64,000 bases of DNA from Taklimakanibacter lacteus (GTDB lineage Bacteria; Pseudomonadota; Alphaproteobacteria; Rhizobiales; Aestuariivirgaceae). The notes below the pieces were generated by a model, which had not been told where the DNA came from, made no database searches, and worked only from the letters and a program-made list of their open reading frames with translations. This document shows positions 44,789 through 54,322 of the stretch, one piece after another. The stretch lies in assembly GCA_003576695.1 (NCBI GenBank), contig QOZQ01000008.1, forward strand, positions 1-64,000, written 5' to 3'. Position 1 is the first letter of the stretch; every line of letters begins with the position of its first letter. The position numbers and the translations under genes are program-made.

Positions 44789-44831
44789 AACAGGGAATTT
44801 ACAGGGAACTACAGCGAACTACAGGGGAGAA
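44789..44831. repeat. Short tandem repeat (decamer, about four units)
   Basis: Four imperfect units of ten bases, TACAGGGAAC with variants (TACAGCGAAC, AACAGGGAATT, TACAGGGGAG). They lie 18 bp after the aminopeptidase stop in the convergent gap before aapP. Sequences of this AACAGGGAA type are found as relic elements between rhizobial genes. No gene is present in 44771-44961. Confidence 0.55.
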
Positions 44832-44961
44832 CTTTGCCGCCTCCAGCGTTATCTCCGACAGGGATTTCCCCCGACTCGCTGACAGCGGCACTCGATTGGC
44901 CACCGCACAAACGACCTACCGATCGCACCTTTGCGCCCGCAATGGCAACGGGCTCGATCGA

Positions 44962-45753
44962 TCAGTGCAGTATCTGGCTCAGGAACAGCTTGGTGCGCTC
45001 GCTCTTCGGATTGGTGAAGAACTCGGCCGGCGAGTTCTGCTCGATGACCTGGCCCTGATCCATGAAGATCACCCGGTTGGCGACCTGACGGGCAAAGCCC
45101 ATCTCATGCGTGACGCACAGCATGGTCATGCCGGATTGCGCCAGATCGACCATCACCTCCAGCACTTCCTTGATCATTTCGGGGTCGAGCGCCGAGGTCG
45201 GCTCGTCGAACAGCATGATCTTGGGATTCATGCACAGCGAGCGGGCAATGGCGACGCGCTGCTGCTGGCCGCCTGAGAGCTGGCCCGGATATTTCTTCGC
45301 CTGCTCGGGAATCTTCACGCGAGTGAGATACTTCATCGCCACCGCCTCGGCTTCCGCCTTTGCCATCTTGCGCACCCAGATCGGGGCGAGCGTGAGGTTC
45401 TCGAGCACAGTCAGATGCGGAAACAAATTGAAGTGCTGGAACACCATGCCCACTTCGCGCCTGACCTCATCGATCCGCTTCAGGTCGTTGGTGAGTTCGT
45501 TGCCGTCGACGATGATCTGGCCCGACTGATGCTCTTCCAGGCGGTTGATGCAACGAATGAGCGTCGACTTGCCCGAGCCCGAAGGCCCGCAGATCACGAT
45601 GCGCTCGCCCCGTTCGACCGCGAGGTTGATGTCGCGCAGCACATGGAATTCGCCGTACCATTTGTTGACGCCAACGAGCTGAATGGCGACCTCGCCCGCC
45701 TGGTTGCCTGCCGCCGCCTGGACCTTCGGCGTTGTCGACGCTTGAGTCATCAT
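44962..45753 (-). CDS. aapP: General L-amino acid ABC transporter, ATP-binding protein
   Basis: 263 aa. Walker [12 protein letters not shown]-loop [15 protein letters not shown], signature [15 protein letters not shown], Walker [15 protein letters not shown] and H-loop VTHEMGFA. It drives uptake of polar amino acids with AapQ and AapM in the inner membrane. The start at 45753 overlaps the aapM stop (ATGA). It is the last gene of aapJ-aapQ-aapM-aapP. The subunit order and lengths match the broad-range AapJQMP system of rhizobia. Confidence 0.93.
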   Translation of the reverse strand: MMTQASTTPKVQAAAGNQAGEVAIQLVGVNKWYGEFHVLRDINLAVERGERIVICGPSGSGKSTLIRCINRLEEHQSGQIIVDGNELTNDLKRIDEVRREVGMVFQHFNLFPHLTVLENLTLAPIWVRKMAKAEAEAVAMKYLTRVKIPEQAKKYPGQLSGGQQQRVAIARSLCMNPKIMLFDEPTSALDPEMIKEVLEVMVDLAQSGMTMLCVTHEMGFARQVANRVIFMDQGQVIEQNSPAEFFTNPKSERTKLFLSQILH

Positions 45754-47264
45754 ATCCCTCGTCTCTTGTGACCGGTCGCGAGCCGGCGTTCCATGTAAAT
45801 CGAATAGCGTGACATGCCGAAGCAGAAGACCCAGAACATCAGCGCGGCGACAAAGAATCCGGTGGAGGCCGTCTGCGGTGCAGCCCATTTGGGATCGGCG
45901 AAGCTGGCCTTCACGATGCCGAGCAGATCGAAGAGTCCGATGATGAGAACCAGCGTCGTATCCTTGAACAGGCTGATGAAAGAATTGACGATGCCCGGGA
46001 TGACGATCTTGAGCGCCTGAGGCAGCACGATCAGGCTCATCGTTCTCCAGTAGGAAAGGCCAAGCGCCTGGGCGGCTTCATATTGCCCCTTGGGAATGGC
46101 CTGCAGTCCACCGCGGACCGTCTCCGCCATATAGGCTGCCGAGAACAGGGCGGTACCAACGAGAGCGCGGAGCAGCTTGTCGAAATTCACGCCTTCCGGC
46201 AGGAACAGCGGCAGCATGATGCTCGACATGAAGAGCACCGTGATGAGCGGCACACCGCGCCATACTTCGATGAAAACCACCGAGAACAGCCGCACCACCG
46301 GCATCTTTGAGCGCCGGCCAAGAGCCAGAAGGATGCCGAGCGGCAGCGAGGCAACGATCCCGGTGATCGCCACGACCATGGTCACCAGGAGGCCACCCCA
46401 TTGCTGGGTCTCGACCGCAACCAGGCCGAAATCGACGGTCATCACAAGCAGGACGGCGATGACGGCGCAGCAGGCGCCGACCCAGCCGAGCAGCGCCGAT
46501 CGGGCCGAGACATCGCGCGACGATGCTTCATGCACGAGGGACATGATCGCCGCGGCGAGGAGCAGAGCAACCACCGCCAATGTCGACACAGACACGAAGC
46601 TGCCCAGCAGGTTGATCTCCGGCATGCTGATGAACAGCGTCACCAGCCAGATCAGGAGTGCCGCACCGGCAAGCAGGAGAGCGGTCCGGTTGCGCTGCAC
46701 GCCTTCTTCGATGCCGAAAGCAAGCAGCGGCACGATGAGCGCCGAAAGCAGCAGGAGACCAACGATGCCGAGGAGGGTCGAAGTGGAGAAATCGAGATTG
46801 CCGCCGGTGAGCAGCACGAAAGTCATCAACGGATAGACGACCAGCAGAAAGAGCGCGTTCCACTTCTTGTAGGGCAGCGAGGGAATGGCCATGGTCGCCA
46901 GCGCAATGGCGCCGACGATGAAGCATATGTTCACCCGCCATCGCTGGTCGAATGGATAGAAACCATAGACAAATTGATGGAACTTGGCCGCCACATAGGG
47001 CCAGCAGGCACCCGAATCCGGTACGGCAACGCAGGCGTCGCGACTCTCACCGCTGAATACGCCGCGAATGATGGCCCATTCGATGATCCCCCACCCTATC
47101 CAGGCGATGAAGGCAACGCCGATAATGGTGAAGACGCTGTTCAACGGCGTGTTGAAGAGATTTTGCAGCAGCCAGCCAACCACGCCAGTCGTATTGGGTG
47201 GCGGCGGCAGACGCTCCGCATCTTTGGTGCGGACCCAGGCATGGCTGGAGGACAGATCAGTCAT
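45750..47264 (-). CDS. aapM: General L-amino acid ABC transporter, permease AapM
   Basis: 504 aa, much larger than ordinary amino-acid permeases, as is typical of AapM. Several extra N-terminal transmembrane helices precede the permease core with [20 protein letters not shown] and the EAA-type loop [40 protein letters not shown] follows in the C-terminal part. Its stop overlaps aapP and its start lies 3 bp after the aapQ stop. Pairs with AapQ to form the channel. Confidence 0.92.
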   Translation of the reverse strand: MTDLSSSHAWVRTKDAERLPPPPNTTGVVGWLLQNLFNTPLNSVFTIIGVAFIAWIGWGIIEWAIIRGVFSGESRDACVAVPDSGACWPYVAAKFHQFVYGFYPFDQRWRVNICFIVGAIALATMAIPSLPYKKWNALFLLVVYPLMTFVLLTGGNLDFSTSTLLGIVGLLLLSALIVPLLAFGIEEGVQRNRTALLLAGAALLIWLVTLFISMPEINLLGSFVSVSTLAVVALLLAAAIMSLVHEASSRDVSARSALLGWVGACCAVIAVLLVMTVDFGLVAVETQQWGGLLVTMVVAITGIVASLPLGILLALGRRSKMPVVRLFSVVFIEVWRGVPLITVLFMSSIMLPLFLPEGVNFDKLLRALVGTALFSAAYMAETVRGGLQAIPKGQYEAAQALGLSYWRTMSLIVLPQALKIVIPGIVNSFISLFKDTTLVLIIGLFDLLGIVKASFADPKWAAPQTASTGFFVAALMFWVFCFGMSRYSIYMERRLATGHKRRGI

Positions 47265-47267
47265 GGC

Positions 47268-48452
47268 CTATCTCTCCACCAGGCGCACGCGCGCATTGTA
47301 CCAGTTCATGAACGCGGATGTGAAAAGGCTGAGCGCGAGATAGACGATCATCCAGATCACAACGATCTCGACCGCCCGTCCCGACTGATTCATGACGACA
47401 CCGCCCATCGCGACCAGGTCGGGATAGGCAATGGCCACAGCCAATGAGGAATTCTTCGTCAGATTGAGATATTGGCTGGTCAGGGGCGGGATGATCACGC
47501 GCAGAGCCTGCGGAATGACCACCAGCCGGAGCGTCGGCTGCGCCCTCAGCCCCAGGGCATGCGCGGCTTCCGACTGGCCGTGACTCACCGCCATGATGCC
47601 GGCGCGGACAATCTCGGCAATGAACGATGCAGTGTAGATCGAAAGGGCGAGGAGCAGCGCGATCAGCTCCGGCAGGATTGTCGTGCCGCCCGCGAAATTG
47701 AAACCCTTTAGCTCGGGATACTCGAAAGTGACCGGAGCCCCGGCGAGCAGGAAGGCAACGATCGGCAATCCGATAATGAGGCCGAGACCGGCCCAGAAGC
47801 TATGAAACTGCTCACCCGTGCGCTCCTGACGCTGGCGGGCCCAGCGCGAGACCGCAATGGCGGCGATGCACCCGATGATGAAGGCGATACCGACAAAGCC
47901 TGCGCCATCGCCCCAGATCGGCTTGGGAATAATAAAACCGCGATTATTGAGGAACGCGACGCCCAGGAAGCTCAGGCTCTCCTTCGGTCCGGGTAGCGGC
48001 TTGAGGACGGCGGTGTACCAGAAGAGGATTTGCAGGAGGAGCGGTATGTTGCGGATGATTTCGACATAGCCGGCAGCCATCTTGGCAAGCAGCCAGTTCG
48101 ATGACAGGCGCATGACACCGATGACGAAACCGAGGATTGTCGCGCAAATGACCCCCAGTATCGCAATGATCAAAGTATTCAGAAAGCCGACGAGAATGGC
48201 TGTCAAATAGGATGATTCACGCGAATATTCGATCGGCCGTTGGATGATATCGAAGCCGGCGGTGTTTCCCAGGAAGTTGAAGTCGACGTTTTTGCCGAGC
48301 TTCGCCAGATTGGCCGACGTATTGTGATAGATCTCGTAACCGACCCACAGCAGCAGCAGCGCGAAGACGATTTGCGCGGCGCGCGAGCGTACTTTCGGAT
48401 CGTTAAAGAACGAAACACGTTGCGGACGTGCTTCATCGATGACTGCGGTCAT
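47268..48452 (-). CDS. aapQ: General L-amino acid ABC transporter, permease AapQ
   Basis: 394 aa with a cytoplasmic N-terminus (EARPQRVSFFNDPKVRSRAA), a first TM helix, and the core starting EYSRESSYLTAILVGFLNTL. The permease fold contains VEIIRNIPLLLQILFWYTAV and the EAA-type loop SEAAHALGLRAQPTLRLVVI. LTKNSSLAVAIAYPDLVAMG near the end is characteristic. ATG at 48452. Located between aapJ and aapM; a hairpin separates it from aapJ. Confidence 0.92.
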   Translation of the reverse strand: MTAVIDEARPQRVSFFNDPKVRSRAAQIVFALLLLWVGYEIYHNTSANLAKLGKNVDFNFLGNTAGFDIIQRPIEYSRESSYLTAILVGFLNTLIIAILGVICATILGFVIGVMRLSSNWLLAKMAAGYVEIIRNIPLLLQILFWYTAVLKPLPGPKESLSFLGVAFLNNRGFIIPKPIWGDGAGFVGIAFIIGCIAAIAVSRWARQRQERTGEQFHSFWAGLGLIIGLPIVAFLLAGAPVTFEYPELKGFNFAGGTTILPELIALLLALSIYTASFIAEIVRAGIMAVSHGQSEAAHALGLRAQPTLRLVVIPQALRVIIPPLTSQYLNLTKNSSLAVAIAYPDLVAMGGVVMNQSGRAVEIVVIWMIVYLALSLFTSAFMNWYNARVRLVER

Positions 48453-48516
48453 CCCTTCACCCCTTCCCACCCGTTGCAACTGTCACTTTGCGTGATCTCG
48501 TTGTGCAGGAAAACAA

Positions 48517-48544
48517 GGAAGCCCGGACTTTGGTCCGGGCTTCC
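48517..48544 (-). terminator. Strong hairpin between aapJ and aapQ (partial terminator)
   Basis: Perfect 12-bp arms GGAAGCCCGGAC/GTCCGGGCTTCC with a TTTG loop. Read on the minus strand it lies 9 bases after the aapJ stop and is followed by TTGTTTT. Such a hairpin could end some transcripts and stabilise aapJ mRNA, giving more binding protein than permease. Confidence 0.75.
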
Positions 48545-48553
48545 TCTTGATGC

Positions 48554-49573
48554 TTAGCGGATCGGTGGCGCGTATTGCAGGCCGCCTTTGGTCCACAGCG
48601 CATTCTTGCCGCGGGCGATTTTGAGCTGGCTGCTCTCGCCCAGATTGCGCTCGAAGATCTCGCCGTAATTGCCGACATGCTTCACGATCTGCGCGGCCCA
48701 ATCATTGGTAAGGCCGATGGCTACGCCGAAATCGCCTTCCTTGCCCATGAAGCGCGTGACTTCCGGGTTGGTCGAGTTCATCATCTCTCCGACATTCTTG
48801 GAGGTGATGCCGAGCTCTTCGGCATTGAGCAGCGCGAAGTAGGTCCACTTCACGACATTGAACCAGGCATCATCGCCCTGGCGCACCACCGGTCCGAGCG
48901 GCTCCTTGGAGATGATCTCGGGCAGAACGACATGATCGTCGGGCGCCGCCAGCTTGAGGCGCTGGGCATAGATGCCCGACTGGTCGGTCGTGTAGACGTC
49001 GCAGCGTCCGTCCTCATAAGCCTTGAGCACTTCCTGCTCCTGCTCGAATGCCACGACCTGATAGGTCATGTTGTTCGCCTTGAAATAGTCGGCGAGGTTG
49101 AGTTCGGTCGTGGTGCCGGTCTGGGTGCAGACCGAGGCGCCGTTGAGATTGAGCGAGCTGTTCACGCCCAGGGACTTCTTCACCATGAAGCCCTGGCCGT
49201 CATAGTAGGTGACGCCCGCGAATTTAAGACCGAGCGACGTATCGCGGCTCATCGTCCATGTCGTGTTGCGCGACAGCACGTCGATTTCGCCTGACTGCAG
49301 CGCCGTGAAGCGCTCCTTGGCCGACAGCGGGGTGAATTTCACCTTGGTCGGGTCGTTGAAGATCGCCGCGGCAAGCGCCCGGCAGAAATCGACATCGAGG
49401 CCCGTCCAGTTGTTCTGGTCGTCCGGGAAGCCGAAGCCGATAAGGCTCGTATTGGCGCCGCATTGGATGAAGCCCTTGGCTTTCACGTCGTCGAGCGTTG
49501 CGGCGGAAGCCGCGGAAACCGCAGCGACGCTGAGGCCTGCTCCCAAAGCCAGTGACATAAGCATGTTTTTCAT
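48554..49573 (-). CDS. aapJ: General L-amino acid ABC transporter, periplasmic binding protein
   Basis: 339 aa with a signal peptide (LALGAGLSVAAVSAASAATL). The mature protein is a family-3 solute-binding protein (DVKAKGFIQCGANTSLIGFG, LDVDFCRALAAAIFNDPTKV, FTALQSGEIDVLSRNTTWTM) and ends GKNALWTKGGLQYAPPIR, as in AapJ/BztA. It captures L-amino acids in the periplasm for AapQM. The ATG at 49573 is set by the signal peptide. The 182-bp region upstream is non-coding and should contain the operon promoter. Confidence 0.94.
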   Translation of the reverse strand: MKNMLMSLALGAGLSVAAVSAASAATLDDVKAKGFIQCGANTSLIGFGFPDDQNNWTGLDVDFCRALAAAIFNDPTKVKFTPLSAKERFTALQSGEIDVLSRNTTWTMSRDTSLGLKFAGVTYYDGQGFMVKKSLGVNSSLNLNGASVCTQTGTTTELNLADYFKANNMTYQVVAFEQEQEVLKAYEDGRCDVYTTDQSGIYAQRLKLAAPDDHVVLPEIISKEPLGPVVRQGDDAWFNVVKWTYFALLNAEELGITSKNVGEMMNSTNPEVTRFMGKEGDFGVAIGLTNDWAAQIVKHVGNYGEIFERNLGESSQLKIARGKNALWTKGGLQYAPPIR

Positions 49574-49755
49574 TGCTGATCCTTCTCTGAATATGCTGCC
49601 GCCCGGAATTTCATCTCTTGTTGAGGAGATCGCATCGCCCTCATCGGAGCACTTATCATTCTGGCGCGGTCTGCCTATTCTCTTTTCGTTACTCCCTCGA
49701 GAACCGGCATAGCCCTGTTCTCTTGAAGTTAGAGAAGCCGAGAAACGCGGCGGGG

Positions 49756-50559
49756 TCAAGCGCTTACAACTTGACGGAGCAATTCGAGCGCCTGCCGCTT
49801 GTCGGCGACTGTCGGCACTTGCGGCTTCCGGGGCCGCTCGATCATGATGACGGGAAGCCCTTTCAGGCGTGCCGCCGCGAGCTTGGCTTGCGTCTCCGTG
49901 CCGCCTGAATTCTTCGTGACCAGATATGTTATGGAGTTGTCCGACAACAAGCGAAGCTCGCCTTCCAGGCTGAAAGGCGGTCGCGCCAGCAGGACGCGCC
50001 AATTGCCGGTAACTTCCATGTCCAAAGGCTCGATCATACGGACTATGCCGGTGATGTCGGACCGCGCGAAATAAGGCGAAACCTCCTTGCGTCCGATGGT
50101 GAGCAGCACACGGGCATGTGCGGGAACTGCACTTACGGCAGCTGGATTGTCGGCAACCGGGATCCACCGGTCATCGGGCTGCGGCGTCCAGGCGGGACGT
50201 TCCAGCCTGAGCAGAGGCAGGCCCGTACGCTGCGCTGCTTCCTTGGCGTAACTGGAAATCCGCATGGCAAAAGGATGCGTCGCATCGACAAGGGCGCAAA
50301 AGCCCTGCGCCGCAACATAATCCGCCAGCCCCTGAGCGCCGCCGAAACCGCCGATGCGCGTGTCGCCTGCCCTGCCGGCCGGCTCCTGTGTGATGCCCGC
50401 CAGCGCTGTCACCGGCGCATAGCCGCTTTTGATCAAAAGTCCCGCGAGCTCGCGCGCCTCTGCCGTTCCGCCCAGGATCAGCACCCTCGGGCCGGCGCCC
50501 ACATTTGGGGTCGGCGGGGGGCCTGGAACGGTCGGGGGCGTATCGCCGGAAACTGCCAT
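49756..50559 (-). CDS. cobK: Precorrin-6A reductase
   Basis: 267 aa. The N-terminal motif VLILGGTAEARELAGLLIKS is the family signature, followed by VDATHPFAMRISSYAKEAAQ. GIVRMIEPLDMEVTGNWRVL and SITYLVTKNSGGTETQAKLA continue the match. It reduces precorrin-6A with NADPH in the aerobic cobalamin pathway. A Pro-rich stretch (residues 8-20) precedes the fold, so the true start may be slightly later. Divergent from cobA, 42 bp between the starts, so the promoters overlap. Confidence 0.92.
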   Translation of the reverse strand: MAVSGDTPPTVPGPPPTPNVGAGPRVLILGGTAEARELAGLLIKSGYAPVTALAGITQEPAGRAGDTRIGGFGGAQGLADYVAAQGFCALVDATHPFAMRISSYAKEAAQRTGLPLLRLERPAWTPQPDDRWIPVADNPAAVSAVPAHARVLLTIGRKEVSPYFARSDITGIVRMIEPLDMEVTGNWRVLLARPPFSLEGELRLLSDNSITYLVTKNSGGTETQAKLAAARLKGLPVIMIERPRKPQVPTVADKRQALELLRQVVSA

Positions 50560-50601
50560 AAGCTGATTGTATTATCCCGGATTTCAGGCAAACAACACCG
50601 C

Positions 50602-51444
50602 ATGAACAGGCAACCGAACAGCGGCGCGGCAGCGGGCTTTGCACGCCTCGACAGCGAGCCCTTCCCGGTCTTCGCGCCAGGCTCCGTGTGGCTCGTGGGC
50701 GCGGGCCCGGGCGCTCCCGGGCTCATGTCACTTCTGTGTTATCACGCGCTGCAATCGAGCGATGTCGTGGTCTATGACGCGCTCGTCAATCCGGCGATCC
50801 TCGATTGGGTGCGCCCGGGCACCAAGCTCGAATATGCCGGCAAGCGCGGCGGCAAGCCCTCCGCGCAGCAGCGCGACATCTCGCTTCGCCTGATCGAGCT
50901 GGCTCAGGCCGGAAAGCGGGTTCTGCGCCTCAAGGGCGGAGATCCTTTCATGTTCGGCCGCGGCGGCGAGGAATGCCAGCACCTGGTCAAGGCGGGAATC
51001 CCCTTCCGCATCGTGCCCGGCATCACCGCCGGCATTGGCGGGCTTGCCTATGCGGGCCTGCCTTCCACCCATCGCGACACCAATCATTCGGTGATCTTCC
51101 TCACCGGTCACGATGCCTCCGGCAACATGCCCGCCAATGTGAACTGGCAAGCGGTCGCCACCGCCTCGCCGGTGATCGTCATGTATATGGCCGTCAAGAA
51201 CCTCGCCGAGATCGCCGATGCGCTGCTGGCGGGCGGGCGCGATCCGCAGGATCCGGTCACGGTGATCTCGCACGCCACACTGCCGCAGCAATCCGTCCTG
51301 GAGACGAAGCTCGGCGAGGTGAGATCCTTCCTGGCGGCGCGAGAGCTCGCAACGCCGGCGATCGTGGTGCTGGGCCGGATCGCCGAATGGCGCGCCATCC
51401 TCGACTGGTATCAGGGAGCGCTGAGGGAGAATCCGCTTGGCTGA
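50602..51444 (+). CDS. cobA: Uroporphyrinogen-III C-methyltransferase
   Basis: 280 aa. Motifs: VWLVGAGPGAPGLMSLLCYH (SAM), VYDALVNPAILDW, RVLRLKGGDPFMFGRGGEEC and VVPGITAGIGGLAYAGLPST-like FRIVPGITAGIG. It methylates uroporphyrinogen III at C2 and C7 to give precorrin-2. ATG at 50602 is chosen because the reading frame upstream lies inside the divergent cobK. A 23-residue N-terminal extension precedes the fold. Overlaps the start of cobB by 8 bp, so the genes are coupled. Confidence 0.92.
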   Translation: MNRQPNSGAAAGFARLDSEPFPVFAPGSVWLVGAGPGAPGLMSLLCYHALQSSDVVVYDALVNPAILDWVRPGTKLEYAGKRGGKPSAQQRDISLRLIELAQAGKRVLRLKGGDPFMFGRGGEECQHLVKAGIPFRIVPGITAGIGGLAYAGLPSTHRDTNHSVIFLTGHDASGNMPANVNWQAVATASPVIVMYMAVKNLAEIADALLAGGRDPQDPVTVISHATLPQQSVLETKLGEVRSFLAARELATPAIVVLGRIAEWRAILDWYQGALRENPLG

Positions 51445-52720
51445 CGGCGTTGTCATCGCGGCTCCCTCGTCGGGCAGCGGCAAGACCGTCATCACGCTCG
51501 CTCTCTTGCGCGCGCTGGCACGGCAAGACGTGGTGGTCGCATCGGCCAAGGTCGGTCCCGACTATATCGATCCACGATTCCATGAAGCGGCAACCGGGCG
51601 TCCCTGTTTCAATCTCGATGCCTGGGCGATGCCCTCGCCGCTCCTCACGTCGTTGTCCGCCGGCATCGGCGACGGGGCAGACCTCGCCTTGATCGAAGGC
51701 GTCATGGGACTCTTCGACGGGCCGGAACAGGGACGCGGCTCGACCGCCGATCTTGCCGAGGAACTGCGCCTGCCGGTCATTCTCGTCATCGACTGCAGCC
51801 ACCAGGCGCAATCGATCGCGGCCCTGGTCCAGGGCTTCAGAGCGTATCGCCCGGGGCTCGCCCTTCCGGCGGTGATCCTCAACCGCGTCGCCAGCCCCCG
51901 TCACGAGGCCATCCTGCGCCAGGCGCTTGTGCCTTCCGGCGCGGCGGTGCTGGGGGCCGTTCCGCGCGACCAGACGCTCGGCCTGCCCAGCCGGCATCTG
52001 GGCCTGGTCCAGGCGGGCGAGCATGCCGATCTGACGGGCTTTCTCGATCGTGCCGCCGATGTCGTCGCCGGGCATATCGACCTGGCGAAGCTCCGCGCTT
52101 TCGCACGCCCCCTTGGCGTGGCGCTAACGCAACAGACCCTGCCGCCGCTCGGCCAGCACATGGCGATCGCGCGGGATGAGGCCTTTGCCTTCGCCTATGC
52201 GCATCTCCTCGCCGGCTGGCGCCGCCAGGGCGCCAGCCTGTCGTTCTTCTCGCCTTTGGCCGACGAGGCGCCGGCAGCCGACGCCGACGCGATCTTCCTG
52301 CCGGGCGGCTATCCCGAATTGCATGCCGGACGGCTGAGCCAGGCCGAGCGTTTCCTTGCCGGCCTCACCGCGGCGGCCAAAAGCGGCCGGCTGATCTATG
52401 GCGAATGCGGTGGCTACATGGTGCTGGGCCGCGCCTTGATCGATGCGGACGGCCTGGAGCACCGCATGGCGGATCTCCTGCCGGTCGTCACGAGCTTCGC
52501 CCGGCGCAAGCTGCATCTGGGCTATCGTCATTTCCGGCATGACGGCGCCCTGCCCTGGCCGCACGAATTGAGAGGCCACGAATTCCACTATTCGACCATC
52601 GCGCGCCAGGACGATGAGACGCCGCTCTTCCAGGCCATGGACGCCGCCCAGCGCGATCTGGGGCCCATGGGGTTGCGCCGCGACAGGGTCATGGGCTCCT
52701 ACGCCCATGTGATCGCATGA
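51437..52720 (+). CDS. cobB: Cobyrinate a,c-diamide synthase
   Basis: 427 aa with a TTG start at 51437. The N-terminal P-loop is APSSGSGKTVITLALL, the acidic motif VGPDYIDPRFHEAAT is present, and the C-terminal glutamine amidotransferase domain has the nucleophile Cys in IYGECGGYMVLGRAL. It amidates two carboxylates of the corrin ring (a and c) with glutamine and ATP. Overlaps cobA. The 123 bp to cobQ hold palindromic sequences. Confidence 0.92.
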   Translation: MADGVVIAAPSSGSGKTVITLALLRALARQDVVVASAKVGPDYIDPRFHEAATGRPCFNLDAWAMPSPLLTSLSAGIGDGADLALIEGVMGLFDGPEQGRGSTADLAEELRLPVILVIDCSHQAQSIAALVQGFRAYRPGLALPAVILNRVASPRHEAILRQALVPSGAAVLGAVPRDQTLGLPSRHLGLVQAGEHADLTGFLDRAADVVAGHIDLAKLRAFARPLGVALTQQTLPPLGQHMAIARDEAFAFAYAHLLAGWRRQGASLSFFSPLADEAPAADADAIFLPGGYPELHAGRLSQAERFLAGLTAAAKSGRLIYGECGGYMVLGRALIDADGLEHRMADLLPVVTSFARRKLHLGYRHFRHDGALPWPHELRGHEFHYSTIARQDDETPLFQAMDAAQRDLGPMGLRRDRVMGSYAHVIA

Positions 52721-52773
52721 GGTCGCGCGTTACGACAAGCTCGCAGCCTTCCTCTGGCAGACCCCTCACCCTT

Positions 52774-52822
52774 CCCGCCGCTGCGCGGCGGGCCCCTACC
52801 CTCTCCCCGCTTCGCGGGAGGG
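52774..52822. repeat. Palindromic element between cobB and cobQ
   Basis: Two adjacent hairpins: CCCGCCG/CGGCGGG (52774-52792) and a GC-rich CCCCGC-TTC-GCGGG stem (about 52803-52822) followed by A's. This is the type of dispersed palindrome found between rhizobial genes, and similar sequence occurs at 57176-57382. It may fold in the mRNA and stabilise the cob transcript. Confidence 0.55.
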
Positions 52823-52843
52823 TAAAAAAATGGGAGACTGCCA

Positions 52844-54322
52844 TTGGCTAAGTCTCCCGCCAAGGCGATCATGCTGATGGGCACCGGCTCCGATGTGGGC
52901 AAGTCGCTCATCGCGGCCGGCCTCTGCCGGCTCTTCGCCGATCGCGGCATGGCGGTTCGCCCCTTCAAGCCGCAGAACATGTCGAACAACGCGGCCGTCA
53001 CCATCGATGGCGGCGAGATCGGCCGTGCCCAGGCCTTGCAGGCGCGCGCCGCCCGCATTGCCCCCACCGTCGACATGAACCCGATCCTGCTCAAGCCCGA
53101 AAGCTCGACCGGCGCGCAGGTGATCGTGCAGGGCCGCCGCACCATCACCGCCAGCGCCCGCGATTTCTTCCGCGAGCGCCAGCGCTACATGCCGGCGATC
53201 CTGGAGAGCTACCGCAAGCTCGCGCGCGATGCCGATCTCGTCATCATCGAAGGGGCGGGAAGCCCGGCCGAGGTCAATCTGCGCCAGGGCGATCTCGCCA
53301 ATATGGGCTTTGCCGAAGCCGCGGATGCGCCGGTCATCCTGATCGGCGATATCCACCGGGGCGGTGTCATCGCCTCTCTCGTCGGCACAAAGGCGATCCT
53401 GCCGCCGGCGGACGCATCTCGAATAAAAGCTTTCCTTATCAACAACTTCCACGGCGATCCTACACTCTTTTCGGAAGGAGTGACGATCACCGAGCAGCAC
53501 ACTCGATGGCCCTGCCTCGGCATCGTGCCGCATTTTGCCGAGGCGAGCCGGCTTCCCGCCGAGGACGCCGTGGCGCTCGAGAAAGCCGCCCGGAGCGGCG
53601 CCGGCGATTTCCATATCGCCGTCCCGCGCCTGAACCGCATCGCCAATTTCGACGATCTCGATCCCCTGAAGCTCGAACCCGGCGTGACGCTCGAGATCGT
53701 CCAGCCCGGCCAACCCCTGCCCCGCAACGCCGATCTCATCATCATTCCCGGTTCAAAATCGACCATTGGCGATCTTGAAGCCCTGCGCGCCCAGGGCTGG
53801 GATGCGGACATTGCCGCCCATCGCCGTCATGGCGGCGCCGTCCTCGGCCTGTGCGGCGGCTATCAGATGCTGGGCAGGACGATCCATGATCCGCAAGGCC
53901 TGGAGGGAAAGCCCGGATCATCGCCGGGCCTCGGCCTTCTCGATGTCGAAACCACGCTCCTGCCTGACAAGACCCTGACGCGGGTTGAGGCACGTCACGT
54001 GGCGAGCGGTGAAACGGTCTCGGGCTATGAGATCCATCTCGGACACACGCTCGGCCCCGACTGCGCGCGGCCCTTCACCCTGATCGGCGAATCTCCGGAT
54101 GGCGCCCGGTCGCCAGATGGACGCGTCATGGGCACCTATATCCACAGCCTTTTCACAACCGATGCGTTTCGCCGGCATTTCCTCGAGGAGCTGGGCGGCA
54201 AGGGCAGCGCGCTTTCTTTCGAGGCCACGGTCGAGCAAACACTGGACGAGCTGGCCCGGCATCTCGAACGCCATCTCGATATCGCCCGCCTGTTGGGGTT
54301 CGCGAGCCCGGTGGTGTTTTGA
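52844..54322 (+). CDS. cobQ: Cobyric acid synthase
   Basis: 492 aa beginning at a TTG (52844). N-terminal P-loop-type IMLMGTGSDVGKSLIAAGL, RPFKPQNMSNNAAVT and VQGRRTITASARDFFRERQR. The C-terminal glutaminase domain has GGAVLGLCGGYQMLGRTIHD (Cys nucleophile) and the terminal HSLFTTDAFRRHFLEEL. It amidates the b, d, e and g side chains to form cobyric acid. Its stop overlaps the cobD start by one base (TGATG). Confidence 0.93.
   Translation: MAKSPAKAIMLMGTGSDVGKSLIAAGLCRLFADRGMAVRPFKPQNMSNNAAVTIDGGEIGRAQALQARAARIAPTVDMNPILLKPESSTGAQVIVQGRRTITASARDFFRERQRYMPAILESYRKLARDADLVIIEGAGSPAEVNLRQGDLANMGFAEAADAPVILIGDIHRGGVIASLVGTKAILPPADASRIKAFLINNFHGDPTLFSEGVTITEQHTRWPCLGIVPHFAEASRLPAEDAVALEKAARSGAGDFHIAVPRLNRIANFDDLDPLKLEPGVTLEIVQPGQPLPRNADLIIIPGSKSTIGDLEALRAQGWDADIAAHRRHGGAVLGLCGGYQMLGRTIHDPQGLEGKPGSSPGLGLLDVETTLLPDKTLTRVEARHVASGETVSGYEIHLGHTLGPDCARPFTLIGESPDGARSPDGRVMGTYIHSLFTTDAFRRHFLEELGGKGSALSFEATVEQTLDELARHLERHLDIARLLGFASPVVF

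Noticed and set aside
50560..50601. Cobalamin riboswitch before the cob genes
   Set aside because: The divergent gap between cobK and cobA is only 42 bp, too short for a B12 riboswitch, and no B12-box sequence was seen upstream of cobU or cobQ.
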